The notes beneath the pieces were generated by a model. It was not told where the DNA came from. It did no database searches and saw nothing but the letters and a program-made list of their open reading frames with translations. Source: Longimicrobium sp. (lineage in GTDB: Bacteria; Gemmatimonadota; Gemmatimonadetes; Longimicrobiales; Longimicrobiaceae). From it: a DNA stretch of 64,000 nt. Position 1 is the first letter of the stretch, and every line of letters begins with the position of its first letter. The stretch spans positions 1-64,000 of the forward strand of contig DASUYB010000130.1 in the NCBI GenBank assembly GCA_036377595.1, given 5' to 3'. Below, piece by piece: positions 1 to 8,185 of this stretch. The position numbers and the translations under genes were made by a program.

Positions 1-89
1 TCCTCCTCGGGAGAAGAGGGATCAAACAACTTCCAAACCCAACAAACCCGCGCCCGATCATCCCTGGCGCAAGCAAGGAACCTTTCGCC

Positions 90-133
90 GGACATTTCTA
101 AATCAACCAAACCCCGGACTTTTCTAAATCAAC
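90..133. repeat. Two-copy direct repeat, AT-rich
   Basis: GGACATTTCTAAATCAAC at 90-107 recurs as GGACTTTTCTAAATCAAC at 116-133, 17 of 18 bases identical with a 26-bp period. It lies downstream of the minus-strand S74 gene in otherwise featureless sequence (1-187). Function is unknown. Confidence 0.6.
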
Positions 134-139
134 GAGACA

Positions 140-161
140 CCGGCGCTCGGGCGAGCGCCGG
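140..161 (-). terminator. Hairpin after the S74-domain gene
   Basis: A 9-bp perfect stem CCGGCGCTC/GAGCGCCGG with loop GGGC starts 27 nt past the stop of the minus-strand gene ending at 188. The following minus-strand sequence is only weakly T-rich, so termination is likely but not certain. Confidence 0.6.
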
Positions 162-187
162 GGTTTCTCACGCGCGGCGGCGCGAGC

Positions 188-1456
188 TCACTGCCGCGGC
201 GCGATCCGCTTCACCAACGCCTCGAGCTCGGCCAGGCGCGCGTCGGTGGCGGCCTGGCGCTCGCGCAGGGCGGCGACCTCGGCGTTCAGCCGCTCCACCT
301 CGGCCGTCTTCGCCTGCAGCTGCGCGGTGCGCGCCTCGAGCGCCTGCACCGCCGCGAAGTTCACCCCGGCGATGTCGAGCAGCCCGATGGAGCGGTCGTC
401 CACGCCCAGCCCGAAGGCCGCGCGGAAGTCCTCGGCGAAGGGCCCCAGGTGCCGCACCTCGCGCCCCTCGGCGATGTAGTTCCACGTGGTCACCGGCACG
501 CCGCGCAGGCGCGCCAGCAGCTCCTCGCCGTCCACCCGGCCGAAGTTCTCCTTCAGCGCGCGGCTCGACGAGCAGGCGAACACACCCGACCCCGCCGGCA
601 GGTTGCACCCGGTGGTCAGCGTGGGGTTGGTGCGGAAGCGGAACCCGCCCGACGCGCGCACCGCGAACTCGTTGTTGGCCACGGCCAGGATCGAGTCGGT
701 GGTCGACCCGTCGCCGCGCACGAACGCGCCCGAGTGGCCGTCGGCCGACGCGCGGTAGCCCAGCACCGTGGTGTAGTCGGCGTCGGCCGTCACGCGGTAG
801 CCGATGGCCACCGCCGCCTGCCCATCGGCGTTCACGGTGAAGCCCATGGCGATGCACGAGAAGCCGGGGCACCGGTTGTTGGCGCCCGTCGAGAAGCCGA
901 TGGTGCCGCTCACGTTGTTGTTGGACCCGAACCCGACGCCGAGGGTGCTGCTGACGGTGACCTGGTCGCCGTGCGCGAAGCTGCCGTAGCCGCTGGCGAT
1001 GGTGTTGTTGCCGCCCGCCCAGGAGAAGAAGCCGCTGTTGGCGTCGTCCCACTGGGTGCCGGTGACGCCGCCGGCGCGGAACGAGGCCTTGAACGGATAC
1101 CACATCATCCGGTACCCGGCGCCCGTGACGGGAATGAAGCCGATGCCGAGCTGGCCCAGCGCCGCCATGCCGCCCGCGCTGTCCACGAGGAAGCGGTCGG
1201 TCGGCGGGCTGCCGGAGCGCAGGCGCAGGAGGTAGCCGCCGCCGATGCCCAGGTCGGGCTGCGTGGCCGGCCAGGCGAAGCGGACGTGCGACGGGGCCAC
1301 GCAGGTGGCGTGCGTGTCGGGGGTGCCGACGCGGTAGACGTTGCCCGTGGTGGGCACGTAGCAGGCGCGGATCGAGTCGACCTGCGCCGCGGCCGGGGCC
1401 GCGGAGAGCGCCAGCGCGCCGGCGGAGAGCGCGAGGGCCAGGAAACGGTGACGCAT
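188..1456 (-). CDS. Secreted tail-fiber-domain protein with S74 chaperone domain
   Basis: This is a 422-residue protein with a clear signal peptide (1-25, ending AAAQ). Residues 150-260 carry YadA-head-like short repeats such as GYGSFAHGD, AVAIGYRVTAD and TVLGYRASADG. Residues 295-375 match the peptidase S74 intramolecular chaperone (SSSRALKENFG, then PVTTWNYIAE and HLGPFAEDF), and 370-418 is a predicted coiled coil. In characterised S74 proteins this domain drives trimerisation of a beta-helical fibre and then cleaves itself off at a Ser near its start; Ser296-298 are candidates. The signal peptide points to a cell-surface trimeric adhesin or fibre rather than a phage tail. A hairpin follows the gene. 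Confidence 0.85.
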   Translation of the reverse strand: MRHRFLALALSAGALALSAAPAAAQVDSIRACYVPTTGNVYRVGTPDTHATCVAPSHVRFAWPATQPDLGIGGGYLLRLRSGSPPTDRFLVDSAGGMAALGQLGIGFIPVTGAGYRMMWYPFKASFRAGGVTGTQWDDANSGFFSWAGGNNTIASGYGSFAHGDQVTVSSTLGVGFGSNNNVSGTIGFSTGANNRCPGFSCIAMGFTVNADGQAAVAIGYRVTADADYTTVLGYRASADGHSGAFVRGDGSTTDSILAVANNEFAVRASGGFRFRTNPTLTTGCNLPAGSGVFACSSSRALKENFGRVDGEELLARLRGVPVTTWNYIAEGREVRHLGPFAEDFRAAFGLGVDDRSIGLLDIAGVNFAAVQALEARTAQLQAKTAEVERLNAEVAALRERQAATDARLAELEALVKRIAPRQ

Positions 1457-1514
1457 GGGAGAGCCTCCGGTGTGGGGGTGGGTCTCGTGGAGTCGATGGT
1501 TTCCTTCCCGGCGC

Positions 1515-1919
1515 TCACGCGGCGGGGAACAGCACGTCCGCGTTCAGCACCACCAGCCGCAGCGCGGCCACCTCGACTTCGTCGGTCTCGGGCGCCGAGC
1601 GGGTCAGCGCCGTCAGCGAGCCGTTCGCCGCGTCGATCGCGTCGCGCACCGCCTTCGCGTCGCCCGAGCGCACCGCGGCGCCCAGCACGGCAAAGGTGCG
1701 GTCGACCGCGCGCACCGCGCCCGCGTCGCCCAGCGTGGGGATCACCCGGTCGCGTGCGTCGTCGACCGCCAGCGCCAGCCCCGGCCTGAGGTCGACCGCC
1801 GCCGCGGCGACGTCGGCCTGCGGGCTGGCCGGCGCGGCGGCCGGGGTGGTGGGGGTGTCGGCGCAGGCGGCCACACCGGCCGCGATCAGCGGCAGCGCCA
1901 GCCTGGGACTTCGCTTCAT
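1515..1919 (-). CDS. Small secreted protein, probable lipoprotein
   Basis: This protein of 134 residues begins MKRSPRLALPL. The ATG at 1919 follows a good GGAGG ribosome site, so the longer in-frame extension is not needed. A hydrophobic segment ends at the lipobox-like GVAAC (Cys near residue 19), followed by a Thr/Pro/Ala linker, which suggests a lipid-anchored periplasmic protein. The remainder is Ala/Val/Asp-rich and probably helical (DLRPGLALAVDDARDRVIPTL). I recognise no family. It lies 58 nt downstream of the S74 gene start on the same strand but has its own Shine-Dalgarno. Confidence 0.7.
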   Translation of the reverse strand: MKRSPRLALPLIAAGVAACADTPTTPAAAPASPQADVAAAAVDLRPGLALAVDDARDRVIPTLGDAGAVRAVDRTFAVLGAAVRSGDAKAVRDAIDAANGSLTALTRSAPETDEVEVAALRLVVLNADVLFPAA

Positions 1920-2393
1920 GGCAACCTCCGGCTCCGGGATGGTGAGACTCGCACCGGGTGGCGCACGAAGGTGTGTCTCCGGCGGCCGATTCGGTGCGGA
2001 GGGGGTGGGACGCCGCGCATCCTCCCCCGGCGTGCGGCCGCGGGTGGGACGTGCGGTGGGGCGAACGGTGGATGGCTCCTTGGTAGCCGTCAGACCGCGG
2101 TGGAGAGCGGCGCGCGCGGACGCCCGCGCCGTGAGGCGGAAGGGCAAGCTAGTAGCAGAACAAACGTATTTCAACAACTGTTTGTCCAATCCCCCCGGGC
2201 CGCTCCGTTTCCCGTCTCCACGCACCGGAAGCGTCGGGAAAGAGATGGACGGAGAGCGCCGCATCCAAGCCTCTGCTGCGCTGTCTCGTGGCTCGCGAAA
2301 GCAGACGGAATGGGGATGATGGACGCAGAAATCCCCGCGACACGATTGCGCCGCGGGGTTCGCGATGATGGAGCGGAGGACGGACCTGCTTTT
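1920..2393. other. Intergenic region, no gene recognised
   Basis: This stretch is GC-rich without convincing coding character. It contains one AT-rich patch (about 2150-2190). Read on the minus strand, that patch holds TTGTTG, a 17-nt gap, then TACTAG, a weak sigma70-like promoter candidate for the small lipoprotein gene ending at 1515. Confidence 0.4.
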
Positions 2394-2469
2394 CTCACGC
2401 GGAGGCGCGGAGGCGCGGAGAACTCAGCGCCGGTTCGGAGATCTCCGCGTCTCCGCGGCTCCGCGTGAG
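2394..2469. repeat. Family A palindrome, copy 1
   Basis: Arms of about 28 nt start CTCACGCGGAG and end CTCCGCGTGAG, with two mismatches. Each arm is built of a near-tandem GGAGGCGC-type unit. The element begins 12 nt beyond the stop of the minus-strand DinB gene, so it would fold in the 3' end of that mRNA. Confidence 0.9.
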
Positions 2470-2480
2470 GGGATGGACGT

Positions 2481-2972
2481 CTACCGCTCGTAGAACGGAG
2501 GCGGCTCGACGCCGAGCGCGCGCAGGTAGACGTAGCCCTGGCCGCGGTGGTGGATCTCGTTGTCGATCACGTACAGCACCAGGTCGTGCGCGATGCCGGG
2601 GTACTGCCCGAACGCCGTCATCTGCTCGCCGAAGCGCGCGGCCGGGATCTGCGGCCAGAGGCGGTTCAGCTCCTCGGTCGACTCGTCCCACATCCGCAGG
2701 ATCTCCACCTTGGGATGCGCCTCGCGGTCCCACGAGGTGTTCCAGTCACCGCTGTGGACGCCGCGCACCATGGGCGCGGCCATGCTCAGCATCTCCATCG
2801 CCAGCTCGCCGAAGGTGCGCATGCCGCCGACGGAGAAGGTGAAGAGCTGGTCGTCGGGGAACGCCTCGATCACCCGCCGCGTCAGGCGGCGGTGGCCCTG
2901 CCAGTGCTCCAGCAGCGCCTCGGGGGTGATGAAGACGGCGGTGGCGGCGGATGCATCGGATGCGGTCGACAC
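2481..2972 (-). CDS. DinB family protein
   Basis: The product has 163 residues from the GTG at 2972, chosen because the upstream in-frame extension is Pro/Arg-rich and unlike the family; a GAGG lies just upstream. The sequence matches the DinB/DUF664 four-helix bundle, whose members usually carry a three-His metal site. Visible candidate ligands are in LLEHWQGHRRLTRRV and YVIDNEIHHRGQGYVYLRALG, the latter a hallmark C-terminal helix of the fold. Family members include bacillithiol/mycothiol-dependent transferases and damage-inducible proteins of unknown substrate. It is a cytoplasmic protein standing alone, followed by a family A palindrome. Confidence 0.85.
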   Translation of the reverse strand: MSTASDASAATAVFITPEALLEHWQGHRRLTRRVIEAFPDDQLFTFSVGGMRTFGELAMEMLSMAAPMVRGVHSGDWNTSWDREAHPKVEILRMWDESTEELNRLWPQIPAARFGEQMTAFGQYPGIAHDLVLYVIDNEIHHRGQGYVYLRALGVEPPPFYER

Positions 2973-3191
2973 GGCGGCCTCGCTCGGGTTGGGGGGACGT
3001 CTCCCGGATCCCGGATTCGGGATTCTTTCGGTGCGCGGCGTCAACCTAATCGCCCTGTTGCCGGGCCGCAAGCACGTCGTCCACCTTCGTGTCCGCGCTT
3101 GCCGTCCGCTCCGGCCGTATCTAATCTCCCCGTCCCTTGCGACTTCATCCAGCTCTACCCGACCCGATCTCCACCGTCACCCGGAGGAACC

Positions 3192-3512
3192 GTGAAGTAC
3201 TACGCCGTCGCGGAGATGGACGTCACCGACCGCGCGTGGGTGCAGCCGTACGTGGAGACGGTGACGAAGCTGATCGAGCGCTTCGGCGGACGGTACCTGG
3301 CGCGGACGCCGCGGATCGAGAAGCTGGAGGGCGAGCGCGCCGCGCCGCAGGTGATGGTGCTCGTGGAATGGCCGTCGCGCGAGGCGGCGATGGCGTTCTA
3401 CGAGAGCGAGGAGTACCGCCCCTTCCGCGAGAGCCGCAAGGCCGGCGCGCGCAACGAGTTCGCCCTCGTCGCGGGCGAGGACGTCACCGGCGTGGCAAGG
3501 ATCGCGGAGTAG
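3192..3512 (+). CDS. DUF1330 family protein
   Basis: This small protein (106 residues) starts at a GTG preceded by GGAGG at 3183-3187. The sequence KYYAVAEMDVTDRAWVQPYV, then GGRYLARTPRIEKLEG and a late YRPFRESRKAGARNEFALV, is the ferredoxin-like dimeric alpha/beta-barrel pattern of DUF1330. The family is related to antibiotic-biosynthesis monooxygenase folds, but no reaction is established for most members. It is divergent from the DinB gene across about 220 nt. Confidence 0.85.
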   Translation: MKYYAVAEMDVTDRAWVQPYVETVTKLIERFGGRYLARTPRIEKLEGERAAPQVMVLVEWPSREAAMAFYESEEYRPFRESRKAGARNEFALVAGEDVTGVARIAE

Positions 3513-3664
3513 CGGCGCGGCCGCCAAGGGACGCGGACGGATCCATCCAACTGTTTATGCCGCAACACGATACGAGGCCGCAGGCACGTTTGGTGCTGTT
3601 CGCCGCCCTTTCGCGACCCCAGCCCCGGGACGCGGTCACACACCGCCACACGACGAGCCCCACG

Positions 3665-4027
3665 ATGGCACTGCGCAGCTTCACCGCTCCGGACGGCACG
3701 GCATGGAGGGTCTGGCAGGTGACGCCTTCCGCGCCGCCCGGCGGTGTCGCCGAGCGGCGGGTGCGCGACCGCCGCAGCCCGGACCCGGTGCTGCGCTGGA
3801 AGGGAGCGGAGCGGAGGGAGGCCGAGCGGCGGAAGGGCCTTCCGCGCCTGCCGCGGCTCGGCGGCGGCCTCGAGCACGGATGGCTCGTGTTCGAGTGCGA
3901 CGGAGAGAAGCGGCGCCTGGCGCCGCCGCCGGAGGGGTGGGCGAGCCTGGAGGAGCCGGAGCTGGTGGCGCTCTGGAGCCGCGCCGACTGCGTGGCGAAG
4001 CCCCCGCGGCGCCAGGACAAGCCGTAG
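3665..4027 (+). CDS. Hypothetical protein, paralog of the convergent gene at 4042-4326
   Basis: The predicted 120-residue product starts MALRSFTAPDGTAWRVW. It shares with the convergent neighbour an N-terminal R-S-F-x-x-P-D-G-T-x-W pattern, a central GWL-F-E block and then EKRRL-P-P. In this copy a charged Arg/Pro-rich insertion (about residues 27-65) separates the two blocks. No catalytic motif or signal peptide is visible. It is probably a small cytoplasmic protein of a lineage-restricted family. No strong Shine-Dalgarno is visible; the start was chosen by alignment to the paralog. Confidence 0.7.
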   Translation: MALRSFTAPDGTAWRVWQVTPSAPPGGVAERRVRDRRSPDPVLRWKGAERREAERRKGLPRLPRLGGGLEHGWLVFECDGEKRRLAPPPEGWASLEEPELVALWSRADCVAKPPRRQDKP

Positions 4028-4041
4028 GGAGATCTTCCCCG

Positions 4042-4326
4042 TCAGCCGCCGCAGGCCACGGCGGGCGGCACCATCTCGCGGCGCGGGACCGGCTGCGCCA
4101 GGGTGCAGATGGTCCACAGCTCGGTATCGCTGCTCTGCTCCCACGCCTGCGGGATGGGATGCAGCCGGCGCTTTTCCACAGCCGATTCGAAGCAGAGCCA
4201 GCCGTTGCCCATCGCCTCGGGAAGGTGCTTTCGCGCGTGGGCAGGCCAGTCGCCGTGCTGGCCGGGGATCACGTCCCAAGCCTGCCAAGAGGTACCATCG
4301 GGACCCATGAAGCTGCGCGCGGCCAT
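4042..4326 (-). CDS. Hypothetical protein, paralog of 3665-4027
   Basis: A 94-residue protein starting MAARSFMGPDGTSWQAWDV, with central GNGWLCFESAVEKRRLHPIP and C-terminal ELWTICTLAQPV. It aligns over nearly its whole length with the convergent gene 14 nt away but lacks that gene's charged insertion. No function is recognised. The strand is supported because homology to the neighbour exists only in this frame. Confidence 0.75.
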   Translation of the reverse strand: MAARSFMGPDGTSWQAWDVIPGQHGDWPAHARKHLPEAMGNGWLCFESAVEKRRLHPIPQAWEQSSDTELWTICTLAQPVPRREMVPPAVACGG

Positions 4327-4523
4327 GATCGCCCCCTAAGCGTTTGGGGTGCCCGAACTTGCGCGGCGTCCGGCTTGCACATTCCATGCCGCGCTGCTCC
4401 CATGGGGCGTATCAGAGTCACTCCGTTTTCTTTGGATGGGACCTCTTGACCGCGTCCCTCTCGGCGCTTATTGCTATGGCCCCCATAAGATCCAATCCCC
4501 ATCCAGATACCATCCAGACCCAG

Positions 4524-4826
4524 ATGCCCTCTCCCCAAGCGGCCGGGCAGTGGTTCGCGCCGGTGCGAATCGAGCACGGCGGCGAGGCGTTCGTCGTGAA
4601 GCCCCACGCGGAGGAGGCGGAGCCCGCCGCCGGAGGTGACGGCCGTCCCGGCTTCGTCCTCTGCTGGGCGCTGTTCCCGCACCCGTGGGAGCCGGGCCTT
4701 CCGCCCATCGCCACGCACGGGCCGGCAACGGAAATGCCGCGCGAGCGCGCGGCCGAGACGGCGCGGGCGTGGCTGCGTGCGCATCATCCCGCCGGCACGC
4801 GCGCGCGGAGACCGGCGCGGACGTAA
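4524..4826 (+). CDS. Hypothetical protein
   Basis: About 100 residues from the ATG at 4524 (MPSPQAAGQWFAPVRIEHGG). An upstream in-frame ATG near 4479 is possible. The middle reads PGFVLCWALFPHPWEPGLPP and the C-terminus is Arg/Ala-rich. There is no signal peptide or recognised domain. It is likely an orphan, and the start is uncertain. Confidence 0.5.
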   Translation: MPSPQAAGQWFAPVRIEHGGEAFVVKPHAEEAEPAAGGDGRPGFVLCWALFPHPWEPGLPPIATHGPATEMPRERAAETARAWLRAHHPAGTRARRPART

Positions 4827-4921
4827 CCAATCCTTTCCTTCCCCGCTCCAACCCGGCAGACTGAATCGGCGGCGCGCCCCGCCCATCTTCATCCCCCGCC
4901 CCATCCTGCCGGAGCATCTCC

Positions 4922-6400
4922 ATGAACCCGTTTCGTCTCGCCCGCCGCGCGGCGCTCCATGCGCTTGCCGCTGCGGCGATGCCCTGCCTGCTGGCCGCGC
5001 AGATCGCGCCGCGGGAATACGCCGCCCGCCGCGAGGCGCTGCTGGCCACGATCGACTCGGGCGCCGTGGTGGCGTTCGGCGGGGTGGAGCCGGTGGAGGC
5101 CTGGCCGCCGTTCGCGCAGCTGCCCTCGTTCGAGTACCTGACCGGCTTCGGCGAGCCGAACGCGGCGCTGCTGCTCACGAAACGCGGCGGCGCGGGGACG
5201 GCACAGCTCTTCCTGATGCCACGCAACCCGCGCAACGAGCTGTTCGTCGGCGCGCGCACGGGTCCGGACGAGGCGATGGCGCGCACGGGGATCCCCGGGC
5301 GCCCGATGGCCGGGCTTCGCGCCGCGGTCGATTCGCTCGTGGCGGCGGGCCTTCCGGTCTACCTGGTCAGCGACGTGCACACCACCGACTTCGCACCGGC
5401 GGACTCGCTGACGCGCGGCTCGCACTTCGCGGAGATGCTGCGGCGGGCGCATCCGGGGCTCGTGGTGAAGGCGATCGACGCCACCGTGCTGGAGCTGCGC
5501 GCGCGGAAGAGCCCCGCCGAGATCGCGCTCCTCCGCCGCGCGACGGAGATCAGCGGCGCCGGGCACCGCGACGCGATGCGCGCGGTGGGCCCCGGGTGCA
5601 ACGAGGGCGAGATCCAGGCGGTGCTCGAAGGCACCTTCCGCCGGCTGGGCGGCGAGCGCCCGGGATATGGCAGCATCGTGGGCTCGGGGCCGAACGCGCT
5701 GGCGCTGCACTACCAGCGCAACGACCGCGTGATGCAGGCGGGCGACGTGCTGGTGATCGACGCCGCCACGGCGCTGGGCCACTACTCGGCCGACATCACC
5801 CGCACGCTGCCGGTGAGCGGGCGGTTCACCCCCGACCAGGCGGTGGTGTACGGGATCGTGCTCGACGCGCAGGCGGCGTTCGTGCGCCAGATCCGCCCGG
5901 GCGGCACGCGCACCGTGGCGAACGACTCCGGGCGCGCGGTGGTCGCGGCAGGGCTGACGAAGCTGGGGCTGATCGAATCTCCCGGGGCGATGTACGACGC
6001 CGACGAGTGCCCGCGCGAGGGTTGCCGGCAGGTGCGCCTCTACGCGTGGCACGGCTACGGCGGCCACGGGATCGGGCTGGAGGTGCACGATCCCGCGCAG
6101 TACTACACGGGTGACGGCACCTTCAAGCCCGGCGACGTCTTCACCGTGGAGCCGGGGATCTACGTGAACCCGGCGATGCTGGACCGGCTTCCCGACACGC
6201 CGCGCAACCGCGCGATGATCGCCCGCCTGCGCCCGGCGATGCAGCGCTACGCCAGCATCGGCGTGCGCATCGAGGACGACTACCTGGTGACGGAGACGGG
6301 CGTGGAGTGGCTGTCGCACGACGTGCCGCGCGCCCTCACCGAGGTGGAGGCGGCGATGCGCGCGCCCGCCGGCGTCCCGCGCTGCGGCCGCCCTCGATAA
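4922..6400 (+). CDS. Secreted M24B aminopeptidase (Xaa-Pro aminopeptidase type)
   Basis: This gene encodes 492 residues with an N-terminal signal peptide (about 1-26, ending LLAAQ). The N-terminal creatinase-like domain occupies roughly 30-190 and the pita-bread metallopeptidase domain 195-480. All five metal ligands expected for M24 are present: Asp280 and Asp291 (VIDAATALGHYSADITR), His382 (GGHGIGLEVHD), Glu410 (FTVEPGIY) and Glu451 (RIEDD). It should release N-terminal residues preceding proline from peptides, here in the periplasm or outside the cell. The GGAG at 4911-4914 lies upstream of the ATG. The gene ends 13 nt before a perfect family A palindrome. Confidence 0.92.
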   Translation: MNPFRLARRAALHALAAAAMPCLLAAQIAPREYAARREALLATIDSGAVVAFGGVEPVEAWPPFAQLPSFEYLTGFGEPNAALLLTKRGGAGTAQLFLMPRNPRNELFVGARTGPDEAMARTGIPGRPMAGLRAAVDSLVAAGLPVYLVSDVHTTDFAPADSLTRGSHFAEMLRRAHPGLVVKAIDATVLELRARKSPAEIALLRRATEISGAGHRDAMRAVGPGCNEGEIQAVLEGTFRRLGGERPGYGSIVGSGPNALALHYQRNDRVMQAGDVLVIDAATALGHYSADITRTLPVSGRFTPDQAVVYGIVLDAQAAFVRQIRPGGTRTVANDSGRAVVAAGLTKLGLIESPGAMYDADECPREGCRQVRLYAWHGYGGHGIGLEVHDPAQYYTGDGTFKPGDVFTVEPGIYVNPAMLDRLPDTPRNRAMIARLRPAMQRYASIGVRIEDDYLVTETGVEWLSHDVPRALTEVEAAMRAPAGVPRCGRPR

Positions 6401-6413
6401 AGAAAAAGAAAAT

Positions 6414-6495
6414 CTCACGCAGAGTCAGCAGGGTCAGCAGAGAGAACAGCTGAGGCAGCTGCAGTTCTCTGCTGACCCTGCTGACTCTGCGTGAG
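6414..6495. repeat. Family A palindrome, copy 2
   Basis: Perfect 29-30 bp arms start CTCACGCAGAGTCAGCAGGG; the sequence is flanked by an A-rich stretch on the left. The loop itself contains CAGCTG repeats. It lies between the convergent M24 and DUF5715 genes, 13 nt after the former's stop and 15 nt beyond the latter's, so it could serve both transcripts. Confidence 0.95.
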
Positions 6496-6510
6496 ACCTA
6501 TCTGTTTGTT

Positions 6511-7341
6511 TCAGGGAAAGTGGCGAGCGACAGTCATGTGGTAGACGGGCTGCTGGTTCTCCATCATCACGTGCAGCGCGTGCTCGTCGCGCATCTCTGC
6601 GATGGCGCGGCCGAGCTCCGCCTGCAGGACCTTCGCGTTCGCCTTCCCGATCTCCTCCAGCGTGTCCGCCTCCATCTCGCCCACCCCGGCGGGCACCGCG
6701 AAGCGCTCGTGCGACACGTCCACCGTGGTGCCGAACTCATGAGCGCTGACCGTGCGCGACGCGTACGAGTTCGTCCGCCGTAGGTCCGCCTGCGTCTCGG
6801 CCGTGCGCAGCGCGGACGTCACCTTCATCCGGTAGCGCGGCAGGCCCAGCCGGTCGAGCCGCGCGTGGAAGCGGCGCCCGAGCTCGGCCAGCATCGCGCG
6901 CGCGTCGGGGGTGGCGAAGGGGACGGAGTGGTCCATGTCGCGCAGTACCCACCACGCGGTGCTGTCGCCCAGGAACACGAGGCGGCCCTCGCGCTGGAGC
7001 GCCGTGATCCGCGTGGAGTCGGAGGAGCGGATGCCGAGCCGCTGCGCGGTGGCGATCTGCCCGGCGTTCACGTCCTGGCGAAGCTCGCCGACTTCGCGCG
7101 CGCCCAGCGGCCGGGCGCGCGCGAACGCCGTCCGCACCGAGTCGGCCCGCGCGGCGATCCGCGCCAGATCGCGCGCCGAGTCCGCCCCAGTCATCGGCGG
7201 CGGGGGACGCCGCGGGGGAGCCTCCTCGATCTCCCGCCGCGGCGCCTGCGCCCGTGCGCCCCCGTCCGCCTCGCCGCGCGCGCAGCCGCAGACGGCCAGC
7301 GCCGCGATCGCCATCCCCATCGCCCAGCCTCGCATCTCCAT
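6511..7341 (-). CDS. DUF5715 family lipoprotein-like protein, M15-peptidase-like
   Basis: The 276-residue product from ATG 7341 (or 7335, two codons later) begins with a hydrophobic segment ending at CGC, probably a lipoprotein anchor, then a Pro/Arg-rich linker (35-50). The C-terminal domain carries TSALRTAETQ (about 174-183), SRTVSAHEFGTTVDVSH with His201 and Asp208, and VYHMTV with His268. This is the His/Asp/His zinc pattern of LAS (M15-type) D-Ala-D-Ala carboxypeptidases, although a complete active site cannot be proved by eye. A cell-wall role is inferred. It is convergent with the M24 peptidase. Confidence 0.75.
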   Translation of the reverse strand: MEMRGWAMGMAIAALAVCGCARGEADGGARAQAPRREIEEAPPRRPPPPMTGADSARDLARIAARADSVRTAFARARPLGAREVGELRQDVNAGQIATAQRLGIRSSDSTRITALQREGRLVFLGDSTAWWVLRDMDHSVPFATPDARAMLAELGRRFHARLDRLGLPRYRMKVTSALRTAETQADLRRTNSYASRTVSAHEFGTTVDVSHERFAVPAGVGEMEADTLEEIGKANAKVLQAELGRAIAEMRDEHALHVMMENQQPVYHMTVARHFP

Positions 7342-7502
7342 CCCGCGCAACAGGTTCCCGACTCCGACGAAACGGGCGTGGGGAAGGGGCCAGATGCATG
7401 CCAGCCGCCCAGCATCCCTCGAAGGAGGTGATCGCACGCGGAGCAGGTTTTTTCCAAATATCAATACGGGCTACCGCAATTGATTGTGCATTCGGATCGA
7501 GT

Positions 7503-7683
7503 GTCATTCCGAGCGGCGCCGCTGCTCCGAATCGCCAAACGCGCTGATGCGTGGCGGCGCCCGAGGAATCTGTGGCATGCGTCCGAGCGTCAGGCAGCCT
7601 GTGACTCGGGAGCCGGCCACAGATTCCTCGGGCGCCACGGCTTTGGCACGGAGGAGAGGGCGGCGCAGCGCCTTCGGAATGAC
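7503..7683. repeat. Family B MITE-like element, copy 1 (181 bp)
   Basis: The ends are GTCATTCCGA and TCGGAATGAC. Inside them are nested GAGGAATCTGTGGC and GGCCACAGATTCCTC. The reverse complement of this copy aligns along its full length, with the same length, to the element at 14062-14242. No ORF is present, so it would need a transposase in trans. Confidence 0.9.
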
Positions 7684-7851
7684 ATTCATTCTTCCGATGC
7701 ACCGTTGTCCGGAGATTGGGTATCAGGAGTGTCCGCAGATTTCGAGGTGAGAAAGGAATCGCACGTTTCCAGCCGTGGCGGGATCGCGATGCGCCGCATG
7801 AAGTTGAGGGTTATGTCGTTGCAACGCGTATCATTTCGTGACATGAAATCA

Positions 7852-7881
7852 TTGACGACAAGATTAGCCGAACATTAGTAT
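7852..7881 (+). promoter_or_regulatory. Sigma70-like promoter candidate for the di-haem lipoprotein gene
   Basis: TTGACG at 7852-7857 and TAGTAT at 7876-7881 are separated by 18 nt, in an AT-rich island within GC-rich DNA. The predicted 5' leader to the ATG at 8186 would be about 300 nt. No other plus-strand gene lies between. Confidence 0.5.
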
Positions 7882-8185
7882 ACCGTACCCACGAGCGACG
7901 GACCCGGGAGCACGGGACCGCGCACTTCTCGCCCGCGCCTGCCGGCGCCGGGCCGCTGGCGGCAGCCGTCGAGCCGCCGCGCGACCTCACGCCATACGAC
8001 AGGCGCTCACCCGAGTGCCGATCCCCCTCCGGCGGCCGTTGCCCACCCGGCTGGCCGCGGTGCGACGCGCGCTCCGGCGGCGGAGGTGGAGGGGCCCGGC
8101 AGCCTCTCCGGCCACCCTTTCCGCCGTACCGAACGCGTCTTCGCGCTGCCTCGCCGGCCACCCACCATCGTGCCCCGGAGGTCGC

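Noticed and set aside
449-1789. Long open frames on the plus strand opposite the S74-domain gene and similar long antisense frames throughout
   Set aside because: High GC at third positions removes stop codons in shadow frames. Their translations are Arg/Ala/Pro-rich with no motif, while the opposite frame carries a recognisable protein.
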